Source: an uncultured Arenicella sp.
Lineage (GTDB): Bacteria > Pseudomonadota > Gammaproteobacteria > Arenicellales > Arenicellaceae
Length of the DNA stretch: 64,000 nucleotides
NCBI GenBank assembly: GCA_947499305.1
Contig: CANMNN010000004.1
Coordinates: 62,001 to 126,000 of the forward strand
Reading direction: 5' to 3'
The notes below the pieces were generated by a model, which did not search any database, was not told where the DNA came from, and saw only the letters and a list, made by a program, of their open reading frames with translations. Shown piece by piece: positions 8,344 through 16,568 of the stretch. Position numbers and translations under genes: made by a program. Within the stretch, counting starts at the first letter, position 1; each line of letters begins with the position of its first letter.

Positions 8344-11300
8344 CTAGTCTTTGAAGTTCAGGGAGAAACGTTCGTTTTTCAAACTTAGGTTTGGGTTATA
8401 GAACGGATCTCCCTTCGCTAGAAAATCTGACCAAGTATCGAGGAAGTGGCGTTGTTCCTTAATCAGGCGTTGAAGTTTCTCATCGGTATCTTCATAACCG
8501 CGGCTGATAGACTCATGGTGAGTCGCCTTGGCATGAGGTGTGAAGACGTTCAAGTAACCATGGTCGAGAAGCTTTAAGCAGAAATCGACATCGTTATAGG
8601 CTACGGCGAGGTTGTCTTCATCTAAACCGCCCACTTGCTGATATTTTTCTGCCTTAACCATTAACATAGCGCCAGTAATTGCACTGACGTTATAGACCAT
8701 TTGAAGGCGACCATGGTAACCAATATGATTGTCAGGGAAAAATTTATGAGGATGACCGGCAGCGCCGACCATGCCGGCGACAACGCCTGCATGTTGAATC
8801 GTGCCGTCAGGGAATAGCAATTTACCACCGACAGCACCTACGCTATCTCGCTGAGCATGTTCCAATAAACGTTCTATCCAGTCGGGTGAAATTACCTCGA
8901 TGTCGTTATTAAGAAGCAGCAGGTACTCGCCATTGGCTTGTTGGACTCCGTAATTGCATATCGCCGAGAAATTAAACGGTACATTGCGCTCTACAAAACG
9001 TATGCGAGGGTCGCGCGCAGAATACTGCGCCATGCGTTCATGTGTCTCTGGTAATTCGCTATTGTTGCTAACACCAATGATTTCGAAGTTGGTATAGCTA
9101 GAGCGATTTAAAATGGAGTTTAAGCAAGACTCTAATAATTCAGGTTTATCTTTAAAGGGAATGATGATACTGACGAGTGGCTCGCCAATAATTTCACGAA
9201 ATACTCGATAGGTACCTTTGAGTAAACCAAACTCAACTCTAACGTCTGCTTCATCTTTTCGAAGTTGATCTTCAACCGCTTTTCTTCCGGCTTCCCAAGC
9301 ATAAGATTTGGAATCATATTCAACAGCGGTAGAGCCCGGAATCTTTCGCCAGTGATACAAAATTTTGGGAATATGAACTACTCGCTCTGATGCGGCTGCT
9401 GCCCGGAGAATAATGTCATGGTCTTGCGAACCATCTAAGCCCTCGCGAAAGCCGCCAATCTCTTTGGCAATCTCGGTTTTGATCACCGTGAAATGACAAA
9501 TATAGTTATTCGTATGCAGTAGGTCGGGTGAGTAATCAGGTTTGAAGTAAGGTTCGACTCGCTGTCCCTTCATATTTAGCTTGTCTTCGTCGCTGTATAT
9601 TAGGCCAGCATCCGGCGTTTGATTTATTACTTTGGCGTTCTCGTAAAGCGCATCGATAGTAATCTCATCGTCATGGTCGAGTAGGGCGATGTAATCACCC
9701 TCAGCCATTGCGAGAGCATCGTTTGTGGTGACCGCGATCCCTTGATTAAGCTCATTTAACTGTATGCTGATCCTGGGGTCTTGAAGTGCTTCATGTTCCA
9801 GAATGCGTTTTAGGTAAGACTTCGGCGAACAGTCATCGACCAAACAAAGTTGCCAGTGCGGGTATATTTGGTTTTGAACCGATTCGATCATCGGTAACAA
9901 ATACTCGGGGTCAGTGTTGTAAATCGGGACTAAAATCGAGAACATCGGTTTGATGCCCATTTGCTCGATTTCGGTTTTTGCAGCTTCGATAGCTGATTCA
10001 CTTAAGGTGTTTTCGCTAACCCAAAGACTATAATCTTCGGTGTTTTGACCAATCAATTCACCGGTCGGTAATGGCGATTCCTCTACTTCCTCAATCGGTT
10101 CTGGTTCAGGCTCATTTTCAATGTACGGTTGCCCGGTGATGCGGCTCATCGTTCGGCGAGCTACTCGTTTGGCACGGGTCGTTGGCCGCATCAATAAGTA
10201 ACCATGAAGTTCGTCATTGCGCTGATGTTGATCGTGTAAGCGCTCATGCAGGTTGTCGATCTCGGCCTGCATATTGTCTCTATGATGATCCATACCTTCA
10301 GCGTGCTCTAGCATCTTCTCTACAATGTCAGCACGGTGTTGAATTAAATCTAGGATGCGCTGAGCCTGGTGCTCGTTATCAATGCGCAGGGCTTTGAGCC
10401 TTGCAGCTTGGTTCACAAGTGAAGCTGTTTGCAGACGCAGCTGAGCTTGATCGACAACGGCGTCCGGTTCCGCTGATGCGGCGTGCTGTCGCAACGCAGG
10501 GTCGAAGCCTCTAGAGATAAATTCTTTTATCGAAGGTGAAGCTTGCTGACCGTTTAGTTCGAATTCAATGCGCTCGGCAAGCTCTATGTGAGCAACAAGT
10601 TGTTTAGCTTCGAAGACACTCGGCATATGCTCTATCATGAGCAATTCGAGATTAATGATGTCATTGCTATTGGCGTAGTTCGACACCAAGCTGAAATTCT
10701 CGATTGCGAGACGATAAAGCGCGCGAAATAGCAAGAACTCGGGGCTAAGCAAGTGCTGGTCGATTTTTAGACATCGCGCATCGCCAATAAGCTGGAACTG
10801 CCGCTCGCCACCGCGCTCATTTACGATTAGCTGCGACGGTAACACATCAAAAATACCATGCAGATCGATCTTTGCGAATTCGTCGGAGTTCAACCAATCA
10901 TCATATTCTTGAATTAGTTGTTCCAGTTCGCGATGATCCTTATTAAGTAGGGCGTGAAGCCAATCGCCAATTAGAATTTTTCCTTTATAGAACGGTAAAT
11001 CACTGACCGCTTGCCCTATTAAGTCAGAGCTGTCTTCTCCACATGGTTCGACAATGACTGAGTGGGCCGCGCGCTTGCGTTTACGGGTAAGCTGCCACGA
11101 AGCGTTTGCTGATTGATTGGGATAGTGTCGAAAGTCGTCATCGTATAGTTTACGAGTGTACGATGAGCTATTACCGGCAATCGCGATGTATCGTTGGGCG
11201 TAATCGACAATATTATGTTTGTCTTGTACCAAGCGTTGAAAAACAAGGTACTCATTAATATCGGGATTCGAAATACTACCCAATTGATAAAAGTGATTTA

Positions 11301-12153
11301 CCCCATTAACTGCTGATGTTAAGTAATCTTCGGAGAAAATTGCTTTGTGATCATTCGCGTTTGCAAAGCTAGCGTGGATATCCACCGCAGCAAAATTCGC
11401 ATCTAGCAAGCTATCTCTTAGTTGTTTGCGATTTAATTGGAGTGAGTCTTGACGTTCGTAAAGGTCTCTAAATGGAAGAGAGCTTGCACTATCGAGGCTG
11501 GTGTCATTAACCCATTTAGAGAGTCGATTACTATTCGGGCAGCTCAAAACTAGTGAGCCATTCGCAGACAGAGAGGCTTGTAGCTTTGCTAAAATTTGCT
11601 TTAGCTTGTTCTCGCCTGTTTCTAGCTCACCAAGTTCTAGCCCCTCAAGCTGCCCAACTACAATTAAATCGTAGTAGTTGTCTTTTAACGATAATCTCGA
11701 GAGATCGGCCGATACATGCAACACATTATGTTTGTTCGCGCACCGTTTGCAAGCTAGGCGGGCGAGGTCAGGGTCATGCTTAACCGATTCCACCTTTGCA
11801 ACCTGGTCAGCAATAAAGTGCGAAATTCCACCGAGGTCTTCGCTCAAGTCTAGAACGGTATTGACGTTACCGAGATCAAAACCTTCGATAAAACGAAATA
11901 CGCTGCTCGATGCCATTGTCTGACGCAATTGCGAACTCGCACCTCGAAGTGTGAGTGGACTTGAATTCAGAACGTCGCTGAGGTTAAGTTCGAATAGACC
12001 TTTACTTGGTGCATCTGAAAAAGCGCGTTCGATCTCGCGCACCAGCTCCGCGCTAAGCGCCGAGTCTCTGTACGGCTCGCGGGAGTCTTGGTAAATACCG
12101 TCTTTGAGTTCGAGAATCGGGTTTGATTCGAGAAGCATAAATTGCTGAGACAT
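8344..12153 (-). CDS. Giant glycosyltransferase: methyltransferase-like domain, coiled coil and two GT2 domains
   Basis: First gene of the glycan operon, 1269 residues. About residues 98-230 resemble a SAM-methyltransferase Rossmann fold (TVLDLSEDLGGISHF, then YYDLIVVGQLE), but the glycine-rich loop is poor, so activity is doubtful. Residues about 590-680 are rich in heptad-like Leu/His/Glu, suggesting coiled coil, followed by an acidic Pro/Glu linker. The first GT2 domain starts near residue 736 (FSILVPIYNTDPEYL, LVDDCSP, YSDEDKL). The second starts near 993 (LVSIIIPFKDKPELL, LLLNNDIEVISPDWIERL). Tandem GT2 proteins of this kind build repeating surface glycans or O-antigen. No signal peptide or membrane segment is seen, so it is presumably cytoplasmic or membrane-associated. 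ATG 12153 has only a weak AG-rich upstream sequence. Confidence 0.88.
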   Translation of the reverse strand: MSQQFMLLESNPILELKDGIYQDSREPYRDSALSAELVREIERAFSDAPSKGLFELNLSDVLNSSPLTLRGASSQLRQTMASSSVFRFIEGFDLGNVNTVLDLSEDLGGISHFIADQVAKVESVKHDPDLARLACKRCANKHNVLHVSADLSRLSLKDNYYDLIVVGQLEGLELGELETGENKLKQILAKLQASLSANGSLVLSCPNSNRLSKWVNDTSLDSASSLPFRDLYERQDSLQLNRKQLRDSLLDANFAAVDIHASFANANDHKAIFSEDYLTSAVNGVNHFYQLGSISNPDINEYLVFQRLVQDKHNIVDYAQRYIAIAGNSSSYTRKLYDDDFRHYPNQSANASWQLTRKRKRAAHSVIVEPCGEDSSDLIGQAVSDLPFYKGKILIGDWLHALLNKDHRELEQLIQEYDDWLNSDEFAKIDLHGIFDVLPSQLIVNERGGERQFQLIGDARCLKIDQHLLSPEFLLFRALYRLAIENFSLVSNYANSNDIINLELLMIEHMPSVFEAKQLVAHIELAERIEFELNGQQASPSIKEFISRGFDPALRQHAASAEPDAVVDQAQLRLQTASLVNQAARLKALRIDNEHQAQRILDLIQHRADIVEKMLEHAEGMDHHRDNMQAEIDNLHERLHDQHQRNDELHGYLLMRPTTRAKRVARRTMSRITGQPYIENEPEPEPIEEVEESPLPTGELIGQNTEDYSLWVSENTLSESAIEAAKTEIEQMGIKPMFSILVPIYNTDPEYLLPMIESVQNQIYPHWQLCLVDDCSPKSYLKRILEHEALQDPRISIQLNELNQGIAVTTNDALAMAEGDYIALLDHDDEITIDALYENAKVINQTPDAGLIYSDEDKLNMKGQRVEPYFKPDYSPDLLHTNNYICHFTVIKTEIAKEIGGFREGLDGSQDHDIILRAAAASERVVHIPKILYHWRKIPGSTAVEYDSKSYAWEAGRKAVEDQLRKDEADVRVEFGLLKGTYRVFREIIGEPLVSIIIPFKDKPELLESCLNSILNRSSYTNFEIIGVSNNSELPETHERMAQYSARDPRIRFVERNVPFNFSAICNYGVQQANGEYLLLLNNDIEVISPDWIERLLEHAQRDSVGAVGGKLLFPDGTIQHAGVVAGMVGAAGHPHKFFPDNHIGYHGRLQMVYNVSAITGAMLMVKAEKYQQVGGLDEDNLAVAYNDVDFCLKLLDHGYLNVFTPHAKATHHESISRGYEDTDEKLQRLIKEQRHFLDTWSDFLAKGDPFYNPNLSLKNERFSLNFKD

Positions 12154-12373
12154 AAATTTATTTTTCTAATTCTATGGCGTTTGGCCTTCTGCTTTGCTCG
12201 AATAAATCTATACAAAGTTCGTGTCAGATAAGGCATTACGCAATCGCGTCATATACGCGGTTTTCGATAGCGAGAATATAGCATGCTTGGGCGCTAAGCT
12301 GTACCTACATCGACGGGGACCGAGAGGCACGAAAAAACAATTTGACGCGTTTTTTCAACAAGTAGGTCATTGT

Positions 12374-13327
12374 ATGGATATGAGAATAATAAAAACCATG
12401 TTTCTGCTTTTGGTAGCATCAATTGTTGCCCTGTTGGTTGTATTTTGGACGCCAGACACTTCGTTTGAAGATATGCGTAACAAGTATGGCGGAGCGCCTT
12501 CTCAATTCTTGACTATGGGCGATGGTTCGAGAATTCATTTTCGTGATCAGGGGGACGGCGCGGCTAATGTTTTACTCTTCATTCATGGTACTAGTGCGTC
12601 CTTGCACACATGGGAGCCTTTGATCTCGCAACTTGACTCCGGCTATCGTTTTGTCTCCCTAGATTTGCCAGGACATGGACTTACAGGAATAAACCCAGAG
12701 CGAGATTACTCTCGTAAAGCCATGGTAAACGCGGTGTGGGCCGTTATGGATCACTTGGGCATCGAGCAAGCAAGCTTAGTTGGAAACTCTTTAGGGGGAG
12801 CGATTGCATGGGCTTCGGCGCTCGATAAACCAGAAAGGGTTAAATCTCTTGTGTTAATTGCTCCTTCCGGTGCTCCACGTCAAAAAGCGTCGCAATCAAA
12901 CATTGGATTCAAGATTTTGCAAACTAAGCTTGGACAAATGTTGATGAAAAAGGTTTCGCCTCGATTCATCATTGAGAGATCCTTAAAACAAACCGTGGCA
13001 AAGCCTGAAATTGTTAGTGAGCCGATGGTCGATCGATATTGGGAGCTGCTAAGGATGCAGGGCAATAGACAGGCAATGATCGATCTAGCAAACACACCTC
13101 GAAGTATAGATGCATGGCAACGGTTCAAGACAATTGATCATGCCAGTTTAGTTATTTGGGGCGATGAAGATGGCTTGCTGCCGGTGACGATGAGTGATGT
13201 ATTTGAGCGCGAGTTGCCAAATGCAAATGTTCAGAGGTTAAACAACATCGGACACCTGCCAATGGAAGAAGCCGTATTAGACGTTACAAGGTTGATTTCT
13301 GAGTTTTGTATGATAAATGGTTGTTAA
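12374..13327 (+). CDS. Alpha/beta-hydrolase fold protein, N-terminally membrane anchored
   Basis: A 317-residue hydrolase. The catalytic triad is visible: Ser139 in GNSLGGA, Asp266 in WGDEDGLLP and His294 in IGHLPMEE. The oxyanion segment is FIHGTSASLHTW. The N terminus (TMFLLLVASIVALLVVFW) is a single hydrophobic segment, so the enzyme is probably anchored to the inner membrane and faces the periplasm, or is exported. The frame is open upstream to GTG 12221, but that stretch has no protein-like features; ATG 12374, just after a weak AGGT, fits better. The substrate is unknown. It stands alone and is divergent from the glycan operon. Confidence 0.85.
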   Translation: MDMRIIKTMFLLLVASIVALLVVFWTPDTSFEDMRNKYGGAPSQFLTMGDGSRIHFRDQGDGAANVLLFIHGTSASLHTWEPLISQLDSGYRFVSLDLPGHGLTGINPERDYSRKAMVNAVWAVMDHLGIEQASLVGNSLGGAIAWASALDKPERVKSLVLIAPSGAPRQKASQSNIGFKILQTKLGQMLMKKVSPRFIIERSLKQTVAKPEIVSEPMVDRYWELLRMQGNRQAMIDLANTPRSIDAWQRFKTIDHASLVIWGDEDGLLPVTMSDVFERELPNANVQRLNNIGHLPMEEAVLDVTRLISEFCMINGC

Positions 13328-13574
13328 ACGGTCTGTTAATTTTAGTAACGGCCTATAAATACGCCGAAATTTATACGGTTTAACCTCACTTAGAACGTAG
13401 ATAATATTATATGACTTATATAAGACGTGATTTAAAACTCTTTAACAGTTTTACCCTTTGAATCAGGGCATTATCCACGTATAAATATTCAACAAGTTGT
13501 TCAATAGTATGTCCGCTAGGCCAAATTATGAGCACTTGTCTTGCGAAATTAATCTTTAACATTGGGCTAATAGA

Positions 13575-13898
13575 ATGAAAATCACTCCGAAAATTACAGA
13601 ATTACTTTTCGATCTAAGCGAGTCTGAAAGCGCAGACAACAATGCTTACCTAACTGGTGATGTCAGCAATCTTCGTAATAGCCTATTGCAGCTGTACAGA
13701 GCAACAGATAGCGACCATAGTCGTGAAACTATTATCGCAATCATGAGCGAGGCTGGTTATCCATGGTTTGGTAAGTTGGCTAAAGCCAGCAACCGTTCGG
13801 TGAGCGATATTCCACTTAAGGAAGTTGCGAATGAAGAGCAGTTCATGTCAGATGAAGACTTTCTAGACCTATTGCCGATTAATGGACACTTCCATTAA
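13575..13898 (+). CDS. Small acidic protein of unknown function
   Basis: A 107-residue acidic, soluble, mostly helical protein with no signal peptide or membrane segment. I do not recognise a family. Notable parts are the TDSDHSRETIIAIMSEAGYPWFGKLAK core and the acidic MSDEDFLDLLP near the C terminus. ATG 13575 follows a 247-base A+T-rich region that could hold its own promoter. A strong hairpin terminator at 14018-14054 follows, so it looks like a monocistronic gene. Coding is supported by length, the isolated position and the terminator, not by homology I can name. Confidence 0.65.
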   Translation: MKITPKITELLFDLSESESADNNAYLTGDVSNLRNSLLQLYRATDSDHSRETIIAIMSEAGYPWFGKLAKASNRSVSDIPLKEVANEEQFMSDEDFLDLLPINGHFH

Positions 13899-14017
13899 TA
13901 ACCTCCAGTAGGGCCCGCGTAACAGTAGGCACGGCTTACGAAAACTACAATTTTAATCAGTGCATTAGAGTGACCTCTAGGGCTCTCACCCGACATATTA
14001 CGTTATCACCAATAAAG

Positions 14018-14054
14018 AAAAAGCCCCGATATCTTTGCGATATCGGGGCTTTTT
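14018..14054. terminator. Bidirectional Rho-independent terminator between convergent genes
   Basis: A perfect 11-base-pair stem (GCCCCGATATC, 14023-14033, paired with 14039-14049) with a five-base loop, flanked by A5 on one side (14018-14022) and T5 on the other (14050-14054). It can stop transcription from both the 107-residue gene on the plus strand and the 127-residue gene on the minus strand. Confidence 0.92.
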
Positions 14055-14103
14055 GAACAATTGCCGGGCTTTAGACTAGTTAGACACAGATTAGTCGGAA
14101 ACG

Positions 14104-14487
14104 CTAAAAATTGATCGATAACGAGCTTTCGATTTCAAGGTTATTCGAATTCAGTGCGCCACTGTTTCTGGAAACGATAACTTCACCGTCTCTGCCTCTT
14201 ATTAGTCCTGATGCTCCCCCGAGCTCACGATCTTGGTTGGTTTGCATCGTGCCCGCACGTAGATGTCGATTGACCTCAAGAAGAAGATCACGATGTAGTT
14301 GCTTGATTTGAAGGTGGTCGGTGAGTTTGTTCGTATTATGAACGTGTTTAAATACGTTCAATGAACTGATTTTGATCACCAACCCTGTGTGTTTGCGCAT
14401 CGCCTGCGCGTACTTCGATAGTAATACCAGCACTTTTGCCGGTAACACCGATGCGTTCACCTCATCGAGGCTTACTAGCTTACCCAT
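14104..14487 (-). CDS. Small basic protein of unknown function, distant relative of the protein at 4730-5008
   Basis: A 127-residue protein with a very good Shine-Dalgarno: AAGGAG on the minus strand at 14495-14500, seven bases before ATG 14487. Residues about 5-76 look helical and align without gaps to the small protein at 4730-5008 (shared Y, R-x-H-x-G-x-V-x-K, T, K-x-L-x-x-x-L-x-x-E). The C-terminal 50 residues (GASGLIRGRDGEVIVSRN and onward) are absent from the relative and look like a flexible or glycine/serine-rich tail. No signal peptide, membrane segment or known domain is recognised. The strong ribosome site and the flanking terminator argue that it is real and well expressed. Confidence 0.7.
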   Translation of the reverse strand: MGKLVSLDEVNASVLPAKVLVLLSKYAQAMRKHTGLVIKISSLNVFKHVHNTNKLTDHLQIKQLHRDLLLEVNRHLRAGTMQTNQDRELGGASGLIRGRDGEVIVSRNSGALNSNNLEIESSLSINF

Positions 14488-14795
14488 TTTGTAACTCCTT
14501 AATCTTGGCAGTAGGGTGCCTTATCTCGTAAAACCCCATGCTTTACGATGTTGATTAACTTCATGGTGTCTTCTATGAGATTTCTCTCTTGTTGACTTGC
14601 CCCATCGTAGAAACCCAAAAATTAAATGTTGACTTTAATTTCAATGGTTTAACTAAACTTCCTGATAAGACCCGCCAGCGTTTGTAACATTGGCGACACC
14701 ATGGAAGTGGAATTTATCAGACTAAAGGCTAAGAAGTAAGTCGTTTATTCACGAAATCTTAACTTTATTGTCATAGGTAGACGGGTAATCGATAA
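14488..14795. other. 308-base gap with the leader of the 127-residue gene
   Basis: This gap separates two minus-strand genes. It holds the Shine-Dalgarno of the downstream gene (14495-14500) and A+T-rich sequence around 14620-14665 that may contain its promoter. No hairpin terminator for lpd, no RNA gene and no further open frame with coding character were seen. Confidence 0.5.
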
Positions 14796-16559
14796 CTAGC
14801 GTTTGGGTATGTAAAGGTCAGTAATTGTTCCCTCGTAAACCTCGGCGGCCATTGCCACGGTTTCTGAGAGAGTAGGGTGGGGGTGAATAGTTAGACCAAT
14901 ATCTGTCGCATCGGCACCCATCTCTATTGCTAAGCCCACCTCGGCGATTAAATCACCAGCACTAGGGCCTACAATACCGCCACCAAGTACACGGTGCGTT
15001 TTGGGGTCGAATAATAACTTGGTCTTACCTTCGGTTCGATCGTTACCAATGGCGCGACCAGAGGCGGCCCAGGGGAATACACCGGTTTCGTAATCAATAT
15101 TTTGTGCTTTTGCCTCTGTTTCAGTAAGGCCAACCCAAGCAATCTCAGGATCAGTGTAGGCAACCGACGGTATGACGTTGGCCTCGAATGCACTTTTCTG
15201 ACCAGCACAGACTTCGGCGGCCACCTTTGCTTCATGGGTAGCTTTGTGCGCTAGCATGGGCTGACCGACTATATCGCCAATTGCAAATATGTGGTCGACA
15301 TTGGTTTTCATTTGCGAATCGACCGCGATGAAACCGCGCTCATCAACGGCGACGCCAGCTTGGTCAGCTTGAATTAAGTCGCCGTTAGGACGCCGTCCTG
15401 TCGCGACCAATACATAGTCAAAAACTTGTGATTCTGGCGCATTACCGCTTGCGGCTGAGCCAAAATTCACCTTGATGCCGTCGTCCTGAGGTTCAATACT
15501 TTCGACCTTGGTGTTTGTCATGATCTCTTTAACCAGACCTTTCATTCGCTTTTGCAGCGGTGCTACCAAGTCTTTATCTGCGCCCGGAATGATTTGCGGC
15601 ATGAATTCGACAATTGATACCTCGGTACCAAGTTCGCTGTAGACCGTTGCCATTTCTAAGCCAATGATTCCACCACCGACGATCAACATCGATTTTGGTA
15701 TTTCTTTAAGCTCTAAGGCTCCGGTAGAGTCGATCACGCGCGGGTCGTCGGTTTCAAACATTGGGAATATTGTTACTCGAGAACCAGCGGCAATTATTGC
15801 TTTATCAAACGAAAGGCTTGAGGTTGATCCATTTTTCTCGATTTGCAAAGAGTTAGCTGAGGTGAAACGTGCATAACCATTTACAACGTTTACTTTGCGG
15901 GCTTTAGCCATGCCTGCTAGGCCACCGGTTAATTTTGATATAACCGATTCTTTAAAGTCTCTGAGCTTATTGACATCAATGCTCGGTTTACCGAAGCTAA
16001 TTCCGTGCTTTTCCATTTCACGCGCTTCTGAAATGACAGCGGCCGAATGCAAGAGGGCCTTAGATGGAATGCAACCTACGTTTAAGCATACCCCACCCAG
16101 AGCGTCGTACTTTTCAATTAGCGTAACGTTCAACCCTAAGTCGGCGGCTCTAAATGCCGCTGTGTACCCACCAGGGCCCGAGCCAATGACCACTAGGTCT
16201 GCGTGAGAGTCTGTTGTACTCGGGCTTGGCGCAGCAGTAGGGGCCGTAGAAATAGGCTTTTGAGTTTGGGGCTCTGAGTTGCTGGTTTCAGTTGTTTCGC
16301 TCGCACCTGCTGCTTGCGAATCTGCCTTAAGCGTAACAATAACATCGCCTTCATTAATCGCGTCGCCTAGATTGACCTCGATGCTAGCGACTTCACCTTT
16401 AGATGAAGCCGGTACATCCATCGATGCTTTGTCACTTTCTACCGTGATAAGCGAGTCGTCTACTTCAACGTTATCGCCAACGGCCACTAAAATCTCGATT
16501 ACTTCGACATCCGTGGCGCCGCCAAGATCGGGGACCTTAATCGTAATAGTTTCACTCAT
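14796..16559 (-). CDS. lpdA: Dihydrolipoyl dehydrogenase (PDH E3) with N-terminal lipoyl domain
   Basis: E3 of the pyruvate dehydrogenase complex: reoxidises dihydrolipoamide with FAD and passes electrons to NAD+. Residues 1-80 are a complete lipoyl domain with lipoylated Lys44 in [11 protein letters not shown] Ser/Thr/Pro/Ala linker runs to about residue 118. The flavoenzyme follows: FAD motif [13 protein letters not shown], redox disulfide Cys158/Cys163 in [16 protein letters not shown] motif [11 protein letters not shown], second FAD motif [16 protein letters not shown] and the catalytic His-Glu in HPHPTLSE. At 587 residues it is about 110 longer than E. coli Lpd because of the extra domain, an arrangement also known in Neisseria and relatives. 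It starts 9 bases after aceF stops, so the two are co-transcribed. Confidence 0.96.
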   Translation of the reverse strand: MSETITIKVPDLGGATDVEVIEILVAVGDNVEVDDSLITVESDKASMDVPASSKGEVASIEVNLGDAINEGDVIVTLKADSQAAGASETTETSNSEPQTQKPISTAPTAAPSPSTTDSHADLVVIGSGPGGYTAAFRAADLGLNVTLIEKYDALGGVCLNVGCIPSKALLHSAAVISEAREMEKHGISFGKPSIDVNKLRDFKESVISKLTGGLAGMAKARKVNVVNGYARFTSANSLQIEKNGSTSSLSFDKAIIAAGSRVTIFPMFETDDPRVIDSTGALELKEIPKSMLIVGGGIIGLEMATVYSELGTEVSIVEFMPQIIPGADKDLVAPLQKRMKGLVKEIMTNTKVESIEPQDDGIKVNFGSAASGNAPESQVFDYVLVATGRRPNGDLIQADQAGVAVDERGFIAVDSQMKTNVDHIFAIGDIVGQPMLAHKATHEAKVAAEVCAGQKSAFEANVIPSVAYTDPEIAWVGLTETEAKAQNIDYETGVFPWAASGRAIGNDRTEGKTKLLFDPKTHRVLGGGIVGPSAGDLIAEVGLAIEMGADATDIGLTIHPHPTLSETVAMAAEVYEGTITDLYIPKR

Positions 16560-16568
16560 GACAAACTC

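Noticed and set aside
11019-11255. Minus-strand out-of-frame 78-codon frame inside the giant glycosyltransferase gene
   Set aside because: It overlaps the coding frame with clear domains and has no start signal or similarity.
12221-12373. N-terminal extension of the alpha/beta hydrolase from GTG 12221
   Set aside because: The added 51 residues lack protein-like features and precede a clear membrane anchor that starts just after ATG 12374.
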